Origin: Puccinia triticina
Lineage: Eukaryota > Basidiomycota > Pucciniomycetes > Pucciniales > Pucciniaceae
Length of the DNA: 64,000 bases
Reading direction: 5' to 3'
Assembly (NCBI RefSeq): GCF_026914185.1
Contig: NC_070572.1
Span: forward strand, 2,604,001 to 2,668,000
The notes under the pieces were generated by a model that worked only from the letters and a program-made list of their open reading frames with translations, was not told where the DNA came from and made no database searches. The translations under genes were made by a program, and so were the position numbers. Of this stretch, positions 22,605 to 33,933 are shown piece after piece (position 1 is the first letter of the stretch; the number at the start of each line of letters is the position of its first letter).

Positions 22605-22945
22605 GCGCATAAGTCCCTCCTTCGGAGGCTCCCTGCGGGACGCGGTGTCCCCCCTCCACACAGAGAGGAACTCCGTCAGGTTAGCCCTCCGCCCGGCCGG
22701 CCAGCCAAACGCTGCACGCCCGCACGTGTTTCAAGGCCGCGCCATCCCACGGGCACGCGTACAGAGTCTCCACGCGATCACCGCGGCTGTCTCCCGCCCC
22801 AGACGCCGGGGCGCCCTCACAAGGGCCACCCCGCCAGCCCCCGCTCCCCGTTCGTGGACCAGTCTAGACCCTAGCTTAACTAAGCCTCTTGAACGGAGGT
22901 CCAGCGGACCCCGCCCGGAGGGCTCTCCGCAGGAGAGGCTTACTG
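22605..22945. repeat. Double-hairpin repeats flanking a GC-rich block
   Basis: AAGTCCCTCCTTCGGAGGCTCCCTGCGGGACG at 22610-22640 (given in two stems: CCTCCttcGGAGG and TCCCtgcGGGA) and CTAGCTTAACTAAGCCTC...GCAGGAGAGGCTTA at 22870-22942. These are two ends of the same repeat type, enclosing about 230 bp of GC-rich sequence with no recognisable protein. Confidence 0.55.
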
Positions 22946-23735
22946 GCTATCCCCTCAATCTTGGCGGGAGCAGAATTGATATTTGGTGCAAAAAAAAAAA
23001 AAACAATCCTATCAAGTGTAATAAACAAAAGCATAAAAAAAAACTGAGTAGACAGTCGTTTAGCCTTTCTGTTTGCGCACATTTTGACGTCTATGCCAAC
23101 CTCTCAAACAGAAAACTCCAATCCCTAGTGGCAAAAGTATCCTGGGCTCTAGCTTGAGGTAGCACAACAAAATTCAAAACCGTGTATTGGGTTCCGAAGA
23201 TCCATCTGTGGATGCGCATTTGCTGACACGGACTTTCTGGCCATTGCCAACTGTGTTTGATCCGCCCACAAGGTGTACACAGATTACCACGGAGTTGTGA
23301 CAAGAGAGGGGTTGATGGAATGCTTCTTTCCCTGACTCAGACCTAACCAGAAGCTTTTGGATCTTGGCAACGATTCAAACTGGTGCTTCGATGTCCGGCC
23401 AGCGCTGGCCAGGGTAGAGCAGGGTGATCTCAGGATACTAAATGTCAAAGATTTACAACCCGGAAAGCCTGCAAATTGGTGGATCCGCAGGATCTACAAG
23501 CAATGCAGGCTTGTGAATCCTGGTGCAGGTCCAGTTTTTGAAAGGCCATTGTTTGAAAAATGGTCCAAAATACATCGATGGCGATAGACAAATTCTGAGC
23601 TGGCAGGATTGTAGAGGAGATGCTCAAGGCTCCGGAAGCTGTGGCTCAGAACTACAGAGGGGCTGGGGACAGAGCTATTAAAAAGCTAAAAAAACCTTAC
23701 AGCCAGATTGGACTTTCTGCTCCCGCATGAAATCT
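22946..23735. other. Possible exon relics, unrecognised
   Basis: A plus frame at 23357-23587 and a minus frame at 23303-23091 have protein-like composition (for example WFDVRP-like and WQWPESPCQQMRIH segments), but no domain, start context or splicing supports a gene. A poly-A run lies at 22990. Confidence 0.25.
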
Positions 23736-23737
23736 GA

Positions 23738-23828
23738 GATAATCCGCAAGTCCCTCCCTGCGGGAGGGGCCGCTTCGCGGCCAGCACAGTGAGCCTCCCA
23801 CCAGGTGGGACTTGTGTTAAGTTAGGTC
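23738..23828. repeat. Double-hairpin repeat at the edge of the GC-rich island
   Basis: AAGTCCCTCCCtgcGGGAGGG, then GGCCGCttcGCGGCC, then GCCTCCCaccaGGTGGGACTTGTGTTAAGTTAGGTCTAG. It lies directly before the GC-rich island; a similar repeat at 28700-28800 closes the island. Confidence 0.65.
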
Positions 23829-24083
23829 TAGACCAGAACAGCGTCCTTGTGGCCTGGGCTGGGGCTGCTGGCTGGGCGCTTTGGAGCCGGCGACACACGC
23901 GGCGCGGCGCGCCCCTCCCGTCGATGCACGCGATTGGCCGGCTGGGCGCGGGCCCGACGGGGCGGTGGAACACCCACGTGGGGACGTGTTTGCAATAGAG
24001 AGAGAGAAAAAAACACAGGGATTTGTTGGGATGTGGAAGTTGAGCACAAAGCGGGCTCGCGAGAGAGAGAGGGCGTAGCGGGC

Positions 24084-25509
24084 TCACTCCGGAGGCGCCG
24101 GCGTGGAAGGGGGACGGGCCGCAATGAGGCTCTCGGCGACGTCGGCGGCGGTGCGTGCGGCCCACTCGACGACGGCGGCGAACCCGGCGTGCTCGGGGTC
24201 GGCGGGCCAGTCGGGGACGACGGTGGCGTTGGGCGGGAGGAGGCCGGGGCTGGGGGGGTGGTGGACTTGTTGGGCGAAGAAGACGGCTTCGTGGATGGTG
24301 ATTGGTGCTGCTCTTTGTCCTTCTCTTTCTCCTTCTCCTTCTCCGGCTCCTTCTCCTGCTGTTTTTCCTTCTCCTTCTCCTGCTGCTTCTCCTTCTCGTT
24401 GTCCTTCTCCTTCTCTTTCTCCTTCTCCTTCTCGTTTCCCTTCTCCTGCTCCTTCTCCGGGCCCGCAGACGAGGGCGAGCAGGGCGTCGAGGACGGGCCT
24501 GAGCCGGGTCTCCGGGTCTTCAGAGTGCCCTTCCTGGAGGGTGCAGAGATAGAGGACGCGGTGACCGGGGGGACAGGCGTTGGTGTCTGGGCCGCGGACG
24601 AGGGCGTGTGTGGGCGGGAGAGGGTCGTGGGGGAGGACGAAGAGGGTGTCGTGGGCGAGGGGTGCGGGGACGGGGTTTGGGGTGTCGAGGATGACGGTTG
24701 CGCGGAGCAGGGTGTAGGCCAGAGTGGGGACGTAGTCGGGCAGCAGGAGGGGCAGGAGGGGCTGTGCAAGGAGCAGGTGGCGGGCGGCGAAGACGAGCTC
24801 GTGGGGGTCGTGGGGATGGGCGGGATGGGGGCCGAGCCGGACGGCCCATCCGTCGGATGTGGGGGCGAGCGCGAGCACGGGGCGGCCGAGGACCTGGGTG
24901 GCCCGGCCGGTGAGAGCGGCGGCGCGGACGAAGGCCTCGGCCCAGTCGCTGGCCCCGGCGTGCTCGGCGACGAGCAGGGCGGCAGGGAGGGCGGAGAGGC
25001 CGGCGGGGGCGTGGAGGCCGAGGGCGGCCAGGAGGGTGCGGAGTCTGTGGAGGGCGGGGGCGGCTTGCGGGGCGACGGAGGGGGCGAGGGAGAGGCCGGC
25101 GAGGAGGGCGTGGAGGGCGGGCGAGGAGATGGCGTGGTCGGCGAGGAAGGCGGCGAGGGACTGGCCGGGGCGGGGGACACGGTCGGAGGCGAGGAAGCGC
25201 ATGAGGAGGCGCTTGTCCTTGAGCGGCAGGAAGCGGGCGCGGAAGAGGTCGTGCTTGGACCCCGGCATCTCGACGAGCGAGTCCTGGAGGCGCAGGAAGA
25301 AGCGGTGGAGGAGGCGGAAGGCGAGGTAGGGATGGACATTGGCGGCGAGGATGGCGGCGACGAAGGCGCCCTTGGCGGGGACGAGGGCGGGCCGGGGCGT
25401 GCGTGCATAGTCGTGTGTGGGGGAGGCCCAGCAGGGGGCGTAGACTGGGGCGGGGTCGAGCTGGAGGAGGTCGGCTGCGGCGGCTGCGAGGCGGCTGTTG
25501 AGGGGCAGT

Positions 25510-25543
<34 letters not shown>

Positions 25544-25622
25544 CAGGGTTGGGAGGGGGGGTGCTTAACTGGGCGAGGATGGCGTCGACGAGCCCGGTGC
25601 CGAGCTGGAGATAGTCGAACAT
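24084..25622 (-). CDS. MRS6: Rab escort protein (REP/Mrs6-like), 487 aa
   Basis: Presents newly made Rab GTPases to Rab geranylgeranyltransferase in the cytosol; a paralogue family of Rab GDI. Exons 25622-25570 and 25494-24084 join to 488 codons; the intron is GTTAAG..ACAG with a (CA)n tract in the sense strand. The N-terminus MFDYLQLGTGLVDAIL carries the short beta strand plus GTG nucleotide-fold motif expected at the extreme start of REP/GDI, which fixes the start. Residues 94-119 (MPGSKHDLFRAR then LKDKRLLMRFL) match the REP PxSKxDxF..LxDKRxLMRFL signature. RVLYLCTLQEG (about 340) matches the C-terminal strand. Residues about 360-412 are a Gly/Glu/Arg low-complexity insert from a long polypurine tract, followed by ITIHEAVFFAQQV. 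The dinucleotide-fold segment LDPAPVYAPCWAS is divergent from the usual LDPNPYYGG. Head-to-head with the RRN6-like gene. Confidence 0.85.
24314..24460. repeat. Long polypyrimidine/polypurine tract within the REP exon
   Basis: Almost uninterrupted CTCCTTCTC-type sequence on the plus strand (purine on the coding strand), with occasional TGCTG. It encodes the Glu/Gly/Lys/Arg-rich insert of the Rab escort protein and keeps several other frames open. Mirror-repeat purine tracts of this kind can form triplex DNA. Confidence 0.85.
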
Positions 25623-25650
25623 GGTCCTCGAGGGGTGCTGGCCGGGCGAG
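25623..25650. promoter_or_regulatory. 28-bp gap between two divergent start codons
   Basis: The REP ATG occupies 25622-25620 (minus) and the RRN6 ATG 25651-25653 (plus). No room exists for separate promoters, so each gene's upstream control sequence must overlap the other's first exon or intron. An in-frame upstream ATG for RRN6 at 25621 would even overlap the REP start codon. No TATA box is seen; the area is GC-rich. Confidence 0.55.
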
Positions 25651-28343
25651 ATGAGCGTCGGACACGAGCCTGTGGGCGGGGTGCGGCTGGGATGGGGCAG
25701 CGGCCTGCTGGGCTTCGAGGGCGCCCGGGCGGCCGACCGAGGTGTGTTCTGTCTTTCTTTCTCTTCCTGTTGGTGGTCCTGACTTCGTATGTACCCCAGA
25801 GTCCGTCCTGCCCATCCGCCATCCACGCCCCCTGGCCCCGCACACGAGCAGCCGCCCGGCGACTCCGAGGAAGGCATACCAGCTACTCCAGCACAGCGTA
25901 AGTATGTAGCACTGTGACTCAGCCTCAAACTCAGACTCAGACTCAAAATTCAAACTGACTCAAACTAAAACTACATAAAACGAACGAACTGACAAACGAA
26001 CTCAAAAACTCACAAACGCACAAACTAAAACGAACAAACCAACAAACTAAAACTCAATCAAACCAAACCCTGACAGAACCGATTCCTCAGAGCACACCAC
26101 CCACACATCGACCTCCCCAAAACACTCCTCCTCAAACACATCCTCACCACAAACAACACACAACCACCACAACAACAAGCCATCACCGGAACAACCCTCA
26201 CAAACACACACGACCTCATCATCAGCAGCAGCGGAAAACTCACCAACGAACTGCGTCAGTACACTACCCAACACACACACACACACTCAACACTAACACA
26301 TTTTACACACACACACACACACACACAGACTGCTCCCTCCTCCACCACAACTCACACACCCTCACACACAGCCATGCCCCCGCCGCAACACTCCCCACAC
26401 CCATCCTCCAACTCAGCACCGGGCCAGCACTCAGCCAGGACGGCAACGGTACGCAATCACACACAAACAAAAAACAAAAACACAAACTAACACCCCACAC
26501 ACACACAAAAAACAAAAAACACACAGCCCTCATCCTAGCTCGCACACACGACGCAACCACCCTCTTCACCTACGCCGCCGGCACACTCCACACGCTCCAC
26601 CGCCTCACCACCGCAGCCACCGGCCACGAGACCCACCTCGACAGCTGTCTCGGCCACGCCCGCGACGACCAGCGCCACCAGCTCATCGCCCTCGACGTCC
26701 GCGGCCATCTCCACAGGCTCGCCGGCACCACCCTCAGAGCCCTCGGCCACCTCCCCACCCCCGGGAGACTCGAGTGGGCCCGGTGCGCGATATATCCCTC
26801 GAACGACTGCGTCGTCGTCGGCCTCAGAAACGCCTTGTCCATCGTCGACCCCCGCGTAAGCCCCCCCCCCCCCCCCCCCCTCTCTCTCTCTAGCACCACC
26901 GCTGACACCCCAGCACACAGATCGACGCGCCCTCCAGCACCCTCTACGTCCCCGACCCCGGCCACCAGATCACCGATGTCCAACGCTACATCAGCAACCG
27001 CACCCCGCATCTGCGGCTGCTGAGCACGACCACCCAGCTGGCCTGGATCGACGACCGTCGGCCCGGCCGCCCCGTGCTGGCCGAGCGCCACATGCGCGCG
27101 CCCGACCCCGCCCTCAGCCTCGCGTTCGCCGCCGAGCCCGAGTGGGCCCCCGGCCCCGCCTTCGACCTCGCCCGCGCCGCTACCAGGTTCGACCGTCTCC
27201 TCCTCTGGTCCCCCGCTAACGACCTCGCCTGTCTCCACAGCTACATCTCCGCCCCCGCCCTCCCGCCCCGCATCGCTGGCTTCCCCGCCGCCGTCCGTCT
27301 CGCACCCTCTGCGCCCCGCCACAACCCCCGCGCCGGGCTCGTCTTCTTCAGACGCCCCGGCACGGACGACCTCCCCGAGAGACTGTCCGTCGTCGAGGCC
27401 ACACCCGACGGCCAGCTCTCCCACCACCAGCTCGGCATCTTCCCCGCCGACACTAACATCGACTGGAGTCGGCTTCGGGACCCACCCGGCGACGCCCATC
27501 CCGAGCCCGCCCCCGCCCTCGACGGCTCCGACTCCGACCCTGATGACGCCGGGCCCGCCCCCGCCGCCGCGCTCTCGCTGGCCCAGATCTGCCTCCGTCA
27601 GTCGCGCCCCTCTTTCCTTGCACACAGAACCTTCATCTGACGCTCTCCTACCGTGTCCAGAGCTCTCCCAAACCGGCCTCGGCCAGCCCGCGTCCCCGCT
27701 CGCCCCGGCCGAAGACCCCGGCGGGCCGGCGCTCGCCGCCGTCCTGGCCCGCGTCCTCCCCGCGCCGGCCGGCCTTCCCGAGCCGGTCCCTCCGGAAGCC
27801 CCCGCGGCCGATGAAGACCCGCAGCAGGGGCTTGCGCGCCGACTCCAGGCCCAGCTGTCCGCCGCCCACGCCGCCGCGCTCCGATCTCCCCACCCCGGCC
27901 CCGACCCTGTCGAGGAAGAGCAGGCATGGAGCGCGGAAGCCCGGCCGGCCGTCGCAAGGGTCCTCCAGGAATGGCCCCTCGGCGCCGCCGTCGCCCGATA
28001 CCCTTGGCCCGACCTCTGCGCCCCCCCGCCCCCCGCCCCGTCGTTCCCCGGCGACCCCGGCCCGCTCCTCTCCCAGCCCACCACGCCCACCCCGCGCCCC
28101 CCTCCTATCCTTCAGCCCGGCTCCGTGCCCCGGGCTTCCGTGCCCCGGGCTTCCGTGCCCCGGGCTTCCGGAAACCGCCCCGTCGCAAGCCAGCCCCTCC
28201 CCCGCAGATCGCCCTCCCCCTCGCTTGGGGGCCCAGGGACGTCCGGCTCCGCATCTCAGATCGTCCCCGGGCCTCATGCCGCTAGAGGCCCCGCCACTAC
28301 GCCCGGCCACCCGCGCAAGAAGAAACGCGTCGGCGGGTTCTAG
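25651..28343 (+). CDS. RRN6: RNA polymerase I core-factor subunit, Rrn6/TAF1C-like, 735 aa
   Basis: Part of the core factor (with Rrn7 and Rrn11 in yeast) that binds the rDNA promoter and recruits Pol I in the nucleolus. Seven exons: 25651-25741, 25800-25897, 26077-26254, 26329-26448, 26527-26855, 26921-27596, 27628-28343. They join in phase to 736 codons with GT..AG introns; two introns contain long CA or C runs. Recognition rests on LLSTTTQLAWIDDRRPGRP followed by AERHMRAPD (residues about 305-335), the conserved 'ts..i.WlD.R.p..P.l...H.r..D' motif of the propeller, on QEWPLGAAVARYPW (about 610), and on the lysine-rich end KKKRVGGF typical of Rrn6. Shorter than the yeast protein (about 890 aa). 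Exon 7 has a VPRAS triplet repeat from a 15-bp tandem. Exons 1-2 are weakly conserved and the start is a choice between 25651 and 25621. Confidence 0.8.
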
Positions 28344-28935
28344 ATCCCCCCCCCCCCCCCCCCCCCTCGCGCTCCGGCTGCCGGAACTGCCCTCGCTTGT
28401 TTTTCTCTCTTTTCGTTGGGTCGAATGTATGCGTGCGTGCGAAGCGCGCGCTCTGCTAAGCCCTCTGTCACGCCGGGCCCGCGGGTCTCAGGCGGGCATG
28501 GAACCGCGCGCGCGGGGACTGCCCCGGCCCGCCCGGCTTTGGGCTTCCTGCTTTGAGTGAGCGGGTGGACGGCCGTGTGGGTCTTATGGGATGGGTGCGG
28601 GGGCCGACGCAGAGGGTGCGTCGCCGGTGTGCCTGGCGCGCGCGCAGGCTTCCCGCCCTGGCCCAGCTCCCTCCCTCGGGGCTCACTTCGCTCACGCCCT
28701 TCTCGGCCGAGCCACGCTCGTCCTCCTTTGCAGAGTCCCTGCGGGACGCCGGCCCCTGTCCACATAGAGAGGCACTTGGCTAAGCTGGTGCCCCTGCTGT
28801 CCTAATACCCTCCTCCCAGTGCGCCGGCCGCAGGGACCTGCAGCTATTTTTCGGTATCCACCAATACCTTTTTTTGCCATGCACGACATGCGGGGAACTT
28901 CGGTACCACAGAGAACTGTGCACAAGTATTGAAGG
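28344..28935. other. GC-rich 3' flank with poly-C run and double-hairpin repeat
   Basis: A run of about 20 C starts right after the RRN6 stop (28347-28366). GC-rich sequence continues to about 28,700; a repeat with TCCCtgcGGGA and GGCACTTGGCTAAGC (28730-28785) marks the end of the GC-rich island. No gene seen. Confidence 0.5.
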
Positions 28936-29078
28936 ACTTCCCGCCGATTTAGAAAGCTGGCTTTTCAGTTTTTTCTATTTCTATTTTCTATTTTTCAGCA
29001 GAGAAACTGCTTGAGAATAGAAAATAGAAATGGAAAATCACATTTTGCCGGTCTTCTAAAACCGACGGGAAGTCCTCC
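28932..29078. mobile_element. Small hairpin MITE
   Basis: GGACTTCCCGCCGATTTAGAAAG at the left and CTTCTAAAACCGACGGGAAGTCC at the right, with CTATTTCTATTTTC and GAAAATAGAAATGG pairing inside. The flanks do not give a clean TSD. Confidence 0.6.
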
Positions 29079-29689
29079 ATTGGACCCCGTCACGTTTTGG
29101 CAATTGTGTGCTGTCACAACATGAGCGGTGCACATTTTCTGAGCTGCCGTGTTCATACCTTTTGCACCACCATGTACAGAAATTGCAGATCACAGATAAA
29201 TATGTATGTGATGGAACCCCTGGAAGTTTGAGCGATATTCACCAGGGGAGGTATTGGTGCACTGTCCAGAGAGTGTGATACTGTACCCTTTTTCTGTAAC
29301 TGTTCTGGATGCCTTTGATGAAGGTAGTGCAAGAATTGATGAAAAAATCTGGAACTAATACACAAATGATCTGAAACTGATCCTGGATTCATCCATGAAC
29401 CATCCAGAAGTCATGCAGAAGTCAGCTGGAAGTAAACTGGAAAGCCGTCGGAACCACTAAGACACAATAGCCGCAATCAAAGCATAATTCACTTTGGACT
29501 GTGTGGTAATTGAGATGGATTATTGGGGCTCAATTCATATTATTTACGTGCACATGGAGATGGTCATTGTTTTCACTTTGCTAATGTCACTGGCATGTGC
29601 ACGTGTGTAAGTTTGTTAAAAATTGCAGGTTGGGCCTCCCGCAGATCAGCAACATGTACATCCCTGTTAGGACAATGTGATAGGCCAAT

Positions 29690-30800
29690 CTGGATTGGCA
29701 TGTTTCTGGGGACGGCCTCTGGTACCCAACACCTGTGGTTGTTTCCTAGTACCCTTTGGCGGGTGCCGGGTGCGGGTGGGGGTGTCTGGATGTGCAGAAA
29801 AAAAAAAGGGCGGGTACCCACCCAGGGTCCCCTCCCTCAATTCCTTCAATGACCGGTGCCGGTTGTTGGGAGGGAATCGCCTCTTGATCACCCACCGGTC
29901 ATCAAGGATAACACCACCCCCCCTGGACAACCGGCATACACCGGGCATTGAGAGGAGAGGAGACCTCTTGATGGCCGGCGCAGGCTGGTCACCGCGGGGG
30001 AATACCCCCTCCCCTCAATGGCTGCAGACTGGGCATTGGGGGGGATACCAACTCCCCTCAATGACCGGCCACCTCTCAATGGCCGGCGCAGACAGCTCAT
30101 CGCGGAATACTACTTCCCCTGGGTGACCGGTGTGTGCCGGACATCGAGGGGAGTAAACACTCTCCTCAACAACCCGCCTGCCAGTGTTTGAGGGGATTGA
30201 CAACTCCCCTCATCAGCCGGTCTGCCGTTCGTTAAGGGCAGTTTCAAGCCACTCCGTCCAACACCGGTCATTGAGGGGAGGTGGTATTCCCCTCAAGTTT
30301 TGGTCTCTGCCGGTCATTCAGAGGAGATGTCCTCTTGATGGCTGAGTGGTTGTGCCGGTCACCAAGACGAGATGTCCTCTCGATGACTGGTGTGTTGTGC
30401 GGGTCATCGAGAAGAGATTGTGCTGGTCATTGAGAGGAGATGTCCTCTCCATGACCGGTGTATTGTGCCGCTCATCAAGAGACCCTCTCGATTACCCGCC
30501 TGTTGTGCCATTCATCAAGAGACCCTTGAACCTCTTGATGACCGGTGTGTGCCAGCCATCAAGGGGAGGGTGTGTTCCCCTTGATGTCCAGCATAGACCG
30601 GGCGGCGTGTATCATGATCTAGCAGAGCCAGGTCCGGGGATCAAACTTTTTGTGTGGACACCCACGGATACCCGCTACATGCACCCGGGTACCTGCTTTT
30701 ACCTGCTTTAGCGGGTGCGGGTATCCGATTTGAGTGGAATTTTAGGGTAGTACCTACTACCCACACCCGCAGCGGGTACCCAGGTACAAAGTGCCATTCC
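29690..30800. repeat. GGTACC-type block with CCGGTCATC hairpin array
   Basis: GGTACCC clusters at 29720-29820 and 30660-30790; the right end reads GGTACAAAGTGCCATTCC then TA, like the ends of 55564-56427. The left end is decayed. The interior (29840-30600) has degenerate units around ACCGGTCATTGAGGGGAG / CCCCTCAATGACCGG. Confidence 0.65.
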
Positions 30801-31226
30801 TACATATTTCCCTAAAGAAGGCCGGTATCATCTAGAATTGAGCCAACAAAGGATGAAAGTAGGGTGAGAATATGAGTCAAGTCAAGCTTGGAGGTGTGTG
30901 GTCCCAGATTTCAGATAGAAATCCTGGCTTCTTAACATACATAAGCTTGCAAGTTGTTTTTGTGTTTGTTTGTTTTCCAATGTCTCCATGCACATCCATG
31001 TGAGCTTTTCTCCACTTTGCCAATGTCACCTTTGTGTGTGCGCGTACATTAGGCTGACAGATCACTGGAGGCGCCTTTCACAGCTCCATTACAAGTAAAA
31101 ACTGGTCAGAAAGCCATGAAAGCCCCCACAAGTCACATTTACTTTGTTTGGAACCCCTTTGACATAGAAAATTGATCAACAGAAATTCACCATAAATAAG
31201 TAATAATTGGGCATTGATTAACTACT

Positions 31227-32686
31227 CACCAGGGGAGATATGTTCCCACTCCCCAGGGAGTGCCAGAGCTGAATTTGATGTGAGTTTTGGTCGGATGTGA
31301 GCCTGATGTGCATCAGTAACTCATCCCTAAATGAATTGAAGTGGATGCAGAAGTGAGTCAAAAGTCAGTCAGAATTGATTTGGGAGTCAACACAATGTTG
31401 TGTAGAATTTTTTTGTTTTCTAGGTACAACTAGAGTAAAAAATAAGATGAAATGATATTTCATCCAAGTCCAACTCATCAATTGCTCCTGTTTTATGATG
31501 TCAAAGGATAGGAAAGCAAAATTGCCATTCTTGAATGTAATTCCTGTAAAAAAAATGAGTTTCTTGTAATTCACATTATATGCCCTCATGTACAAAATTA
31601 AAGTAAAAGTCAACTTGGTATTATTGGGTTTAGAATTTTGAAATGTGGTAATGTTACAGTAAAATTAGTGAAACCCATTTTCTTGGAAATGCTGTAATTA
31701 ATTTGAATTTGGCTAAAAAAATGGTGATAAACTATTTTATTGGGGTGAAAGTCTGAGGTAAGTCAAGATTGGATTGCAGTGCCACACCAGTTTGGCCACA
31801 TATACTGGCCTCTTCACAAAAATGATTTTGTGATTTTTTTTTTTTTTTTTTTTTTTGCTTTTCAAAACCCACATGTGCACATGCAAGTGAACTTTTTTGC
31901 ACTTTGCTAATAGTCACTGTAAGCCCCCTCCTTTGGGGTCTCACAAGGATGTTACATAGCCATCACTAGATTACATAATCCACCTGGTACTTAGTCTCAT
32001 CCCGTTCCTTCCCTAGTTCAGCAGAGATCCCTGTAGACTGACACATCTCTCTGAGCTAGGTAAGCCACTCACCCTTTCACTTTATATCCTCCTTACTCTC
32101 TTTCCTTCTTATCACCAGTTGTAGATACTCAGAGATCCCTGTAGACTGACACATCTCTCTGAGCTAGTTCCCGCTCATCATTGAAATCACAGTCCCTGGT
32201 TCTAGAATCTGTGCCTTTGTGCTCCTCTTGAGCCACTCAACAGTGAAGGAGATTCCAACTCCTTACAGTCACCCTAATGTACGCGCGTACATTGAGGTGG
32301 AAATATCACAGGATGGGCCTTTCACAGCCACATGAAAAGTCAAAACTTTGTGTCGAGACACCAATTATCCCCCTGATGTACGTGAGTACATGAGGGGGAA
32401 AATATGACATACTGCGCCTTTCATATCCCCATGAAAAGGACACACTGGTCATGGAGCCAAGAAAGGCCTATATTTTGGATGAGTTCTGGATGAATTCCAG
32501 ATGATTTCTGGATTATTCCTTGGCAAGTTATGGTTTATTTCAGGATGATTTCCAACTGATTTCAAGCTGAATTCCAGACTTGTTCATACCTATTCAATAT
32601 TTCTTTACCAAAGGCCTCCAGCAAAGTTATGGAAAAAAGTTACGGTAAGGCACTCCCTGGGGAGTGGGAACATATCTCCCCTGGTG
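31227..32686. mobile_element. CACCAGGG-type CACTA-like element B, TSD ACT
   Basis: Starts CACCAGGGGAGATATGTTCC and ends with its near-perfect inverse; ACT at 31224-31226 and 32687-32689. The TIR continues into CACTCCCCAGGGAGTG, itself a palindrome. It lies inside element C and is interrupted by a solo LTR. No coding sequence seen. Confidence 0.85.
31918..32267. mobile_element. Solo LTR, 350 bp, TSD GTCAC
   Basis: Begins TGTAAGCCCCC and ends CTCCTTACA (TG..CA with TGTAAG/CTTACA inverted tips); 5-bp repeat GTCAC on both sides (31913-31917, 32268-32272). It contains a repeat of AGAGATCCCTGTAGACTGAC. No internal retrotransposon domain remains, consistent with LTR-LTR recombination. Confidence 0.8.
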
Positions 32687-32929
32687 ACTATTTCATGACA
32701 GATGGTAATTAATTTATCCTTAGAAAATTGGATGGTTCTATACAACATTGCACAAGGTCGTGTGATAATTCCGCATCACTTCTGACACACTTCCCATTGA
32801 CTTCTGAAGAATTGATCAATCATTTACTAATCCACATCTGACTCACATCAGACCCAGAAAAACATAAAATTAGACTCTGGCACTCTCCAGAGAGTGCGCC
32901 AAAGTCTCCCCTGGTGATTGTGCCATCAG

Positions 32930-33300
32930 AACATGAGATATGAGGGGTGCGTAGACAGCGTAAGAAAATGACTGCTAACTGTACAATTTTTTTTTTACAG
33001 ACCCAAACAGTCTGAACCTTCCAGTAATATTCTAATGATACATATTATCTGTGCTATTAAATTATTAGCAAGAGTGTGTCATCATAACATGAGAAATAAG
33101 GGGGGCGTGATTGGCTCAGTAGGAAATTAATGTTAACTGTATAACTGTTTTTTTACACAACCAAACAGTCTGAAAAGTTCATTGATATTTATATGTTTTA
33201 TATCCTCTGTGGTATGAAAATTGTGGAAATATTGTGTCATCAGAACATTGCATGAGGGCTGCACGTTAGCCACCATGCATTACCAACTTTGAACCCCATG
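32930..33300. repeat. Relic of the 18762-type internal repeats
   Basis: Three degenerate units around CATCAGAACATGAGATATGAGGGGTGCG and AACAGTCTGAA with ACAAATTTTT-like spacers, matching the direct repeats inside the palindromic element 18762-20180 (shown in short pieces). Interrupted on the left by element C. Confidence 0.6.
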
Positions 33301-33830
33301 TAGACCCGGTTCCGCGGAGCTTTATATCAGTTTTATGAGCTCAAAACAGCCACCTCAATCTCCCCTTTCCAACAAAGCACCTTTTACATGTTTCCGCTGG
33401 CGTTCACATTTTCACAGCGCTTCCTGTAAGGGTTCTGTGAACCCTCACTGAAGACGACGAAGTACGGGCGCAGAAGACGAGACAAGAGCCGTTTGAGTTC
33501 TAGTTCCAAACGGTGTAGCTAGTATTTCAAAAGGCTAGTCGAGAGAGATCAGATCTCTCTGGCTAGATACACAGACAAAACAGAAGGAAAAACAGAGAAG
33601 AAAGAAAAGGGTGCTCACCTAGTCGAGAGAGATCAGATCTCTGCTCGACTAGGGAAGAGTGGGGTTGAGTCTAAGTATGAGTCTCGCAGGGGGTTTAGGG
33701 TTAGGTGATCCCGTAACCCCTCGTGTGCAGACCCAATGTTGCGGGGGTCTTCACACTTCCTGTCCAGCCTGTTGCTCCAATGGCAGTGCACGCACCCCCG
33801 GCTAAACCTGCCCATAACAAATTGGAACAT
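33301..33830. other. No gene recognised; CTAGTCGAGAGAGATCAGATCTCT repeat
   Basis: The hairpin GAGAGATCAGATCTCTC with CTAGTCGAG arms occurs twice (33535-33570 and 33620-33652). The rest has no supported feature. Confidence 0.35.
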
Positions 33831-33933
33831 GGTGTGTACATTTTACATCTCATGTACATGTTACATGGTGTGTACATTTTACATGTTGAATAGTGAATGT
33901 GTATGTGTGCATGTTGCTTACAGTTTACATGGT
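33830..33933. repeat. GTGTACATTTTACATG tandem, left part
   Basis: Units of TGGTGTGTACATTTTACATG; the array continues at 40865-41290 on the other side of element D, which inserted here with TSD GGT. Confidence 0.75.

Larger units (their letters stand above)
29240..32916. mobile_element. CACCAGGG-type CACTA-like element C, TSD ATT
   Basis: Starts CACCAGGGGAGGTATTGG and ends CCAAAGTCTCCCCTGGTG; ATT at 29237-29239 and 32917-32919. Each end carries a near-palindrome about 20 bp in (GCACTGTCCAGAGAGTG; GGCACTCTCCAGAGAGTGCG). 3,677 bp, containing a hairpin array (29830-30600) and the nested element 31227-32686. No transposase recognised. CACNR-type ends with a 3-bp TSD fit EnSpm/CACTA. Confidence 0.8.

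Noticed and set aside
23847..25568. 573-codon plus-strand open frame, Gly/Glu-rich
   Set aside because: It is the opposite strand of the Rab escort exon; high GC and the purine tract keep it open. The minus strand has family motifs and consistent splicing.
26570..28090. 506-codon minus-strand open frame
   Set aside because: Shadow of the RRN6-like exons, running through their introns; no motifs of its own.
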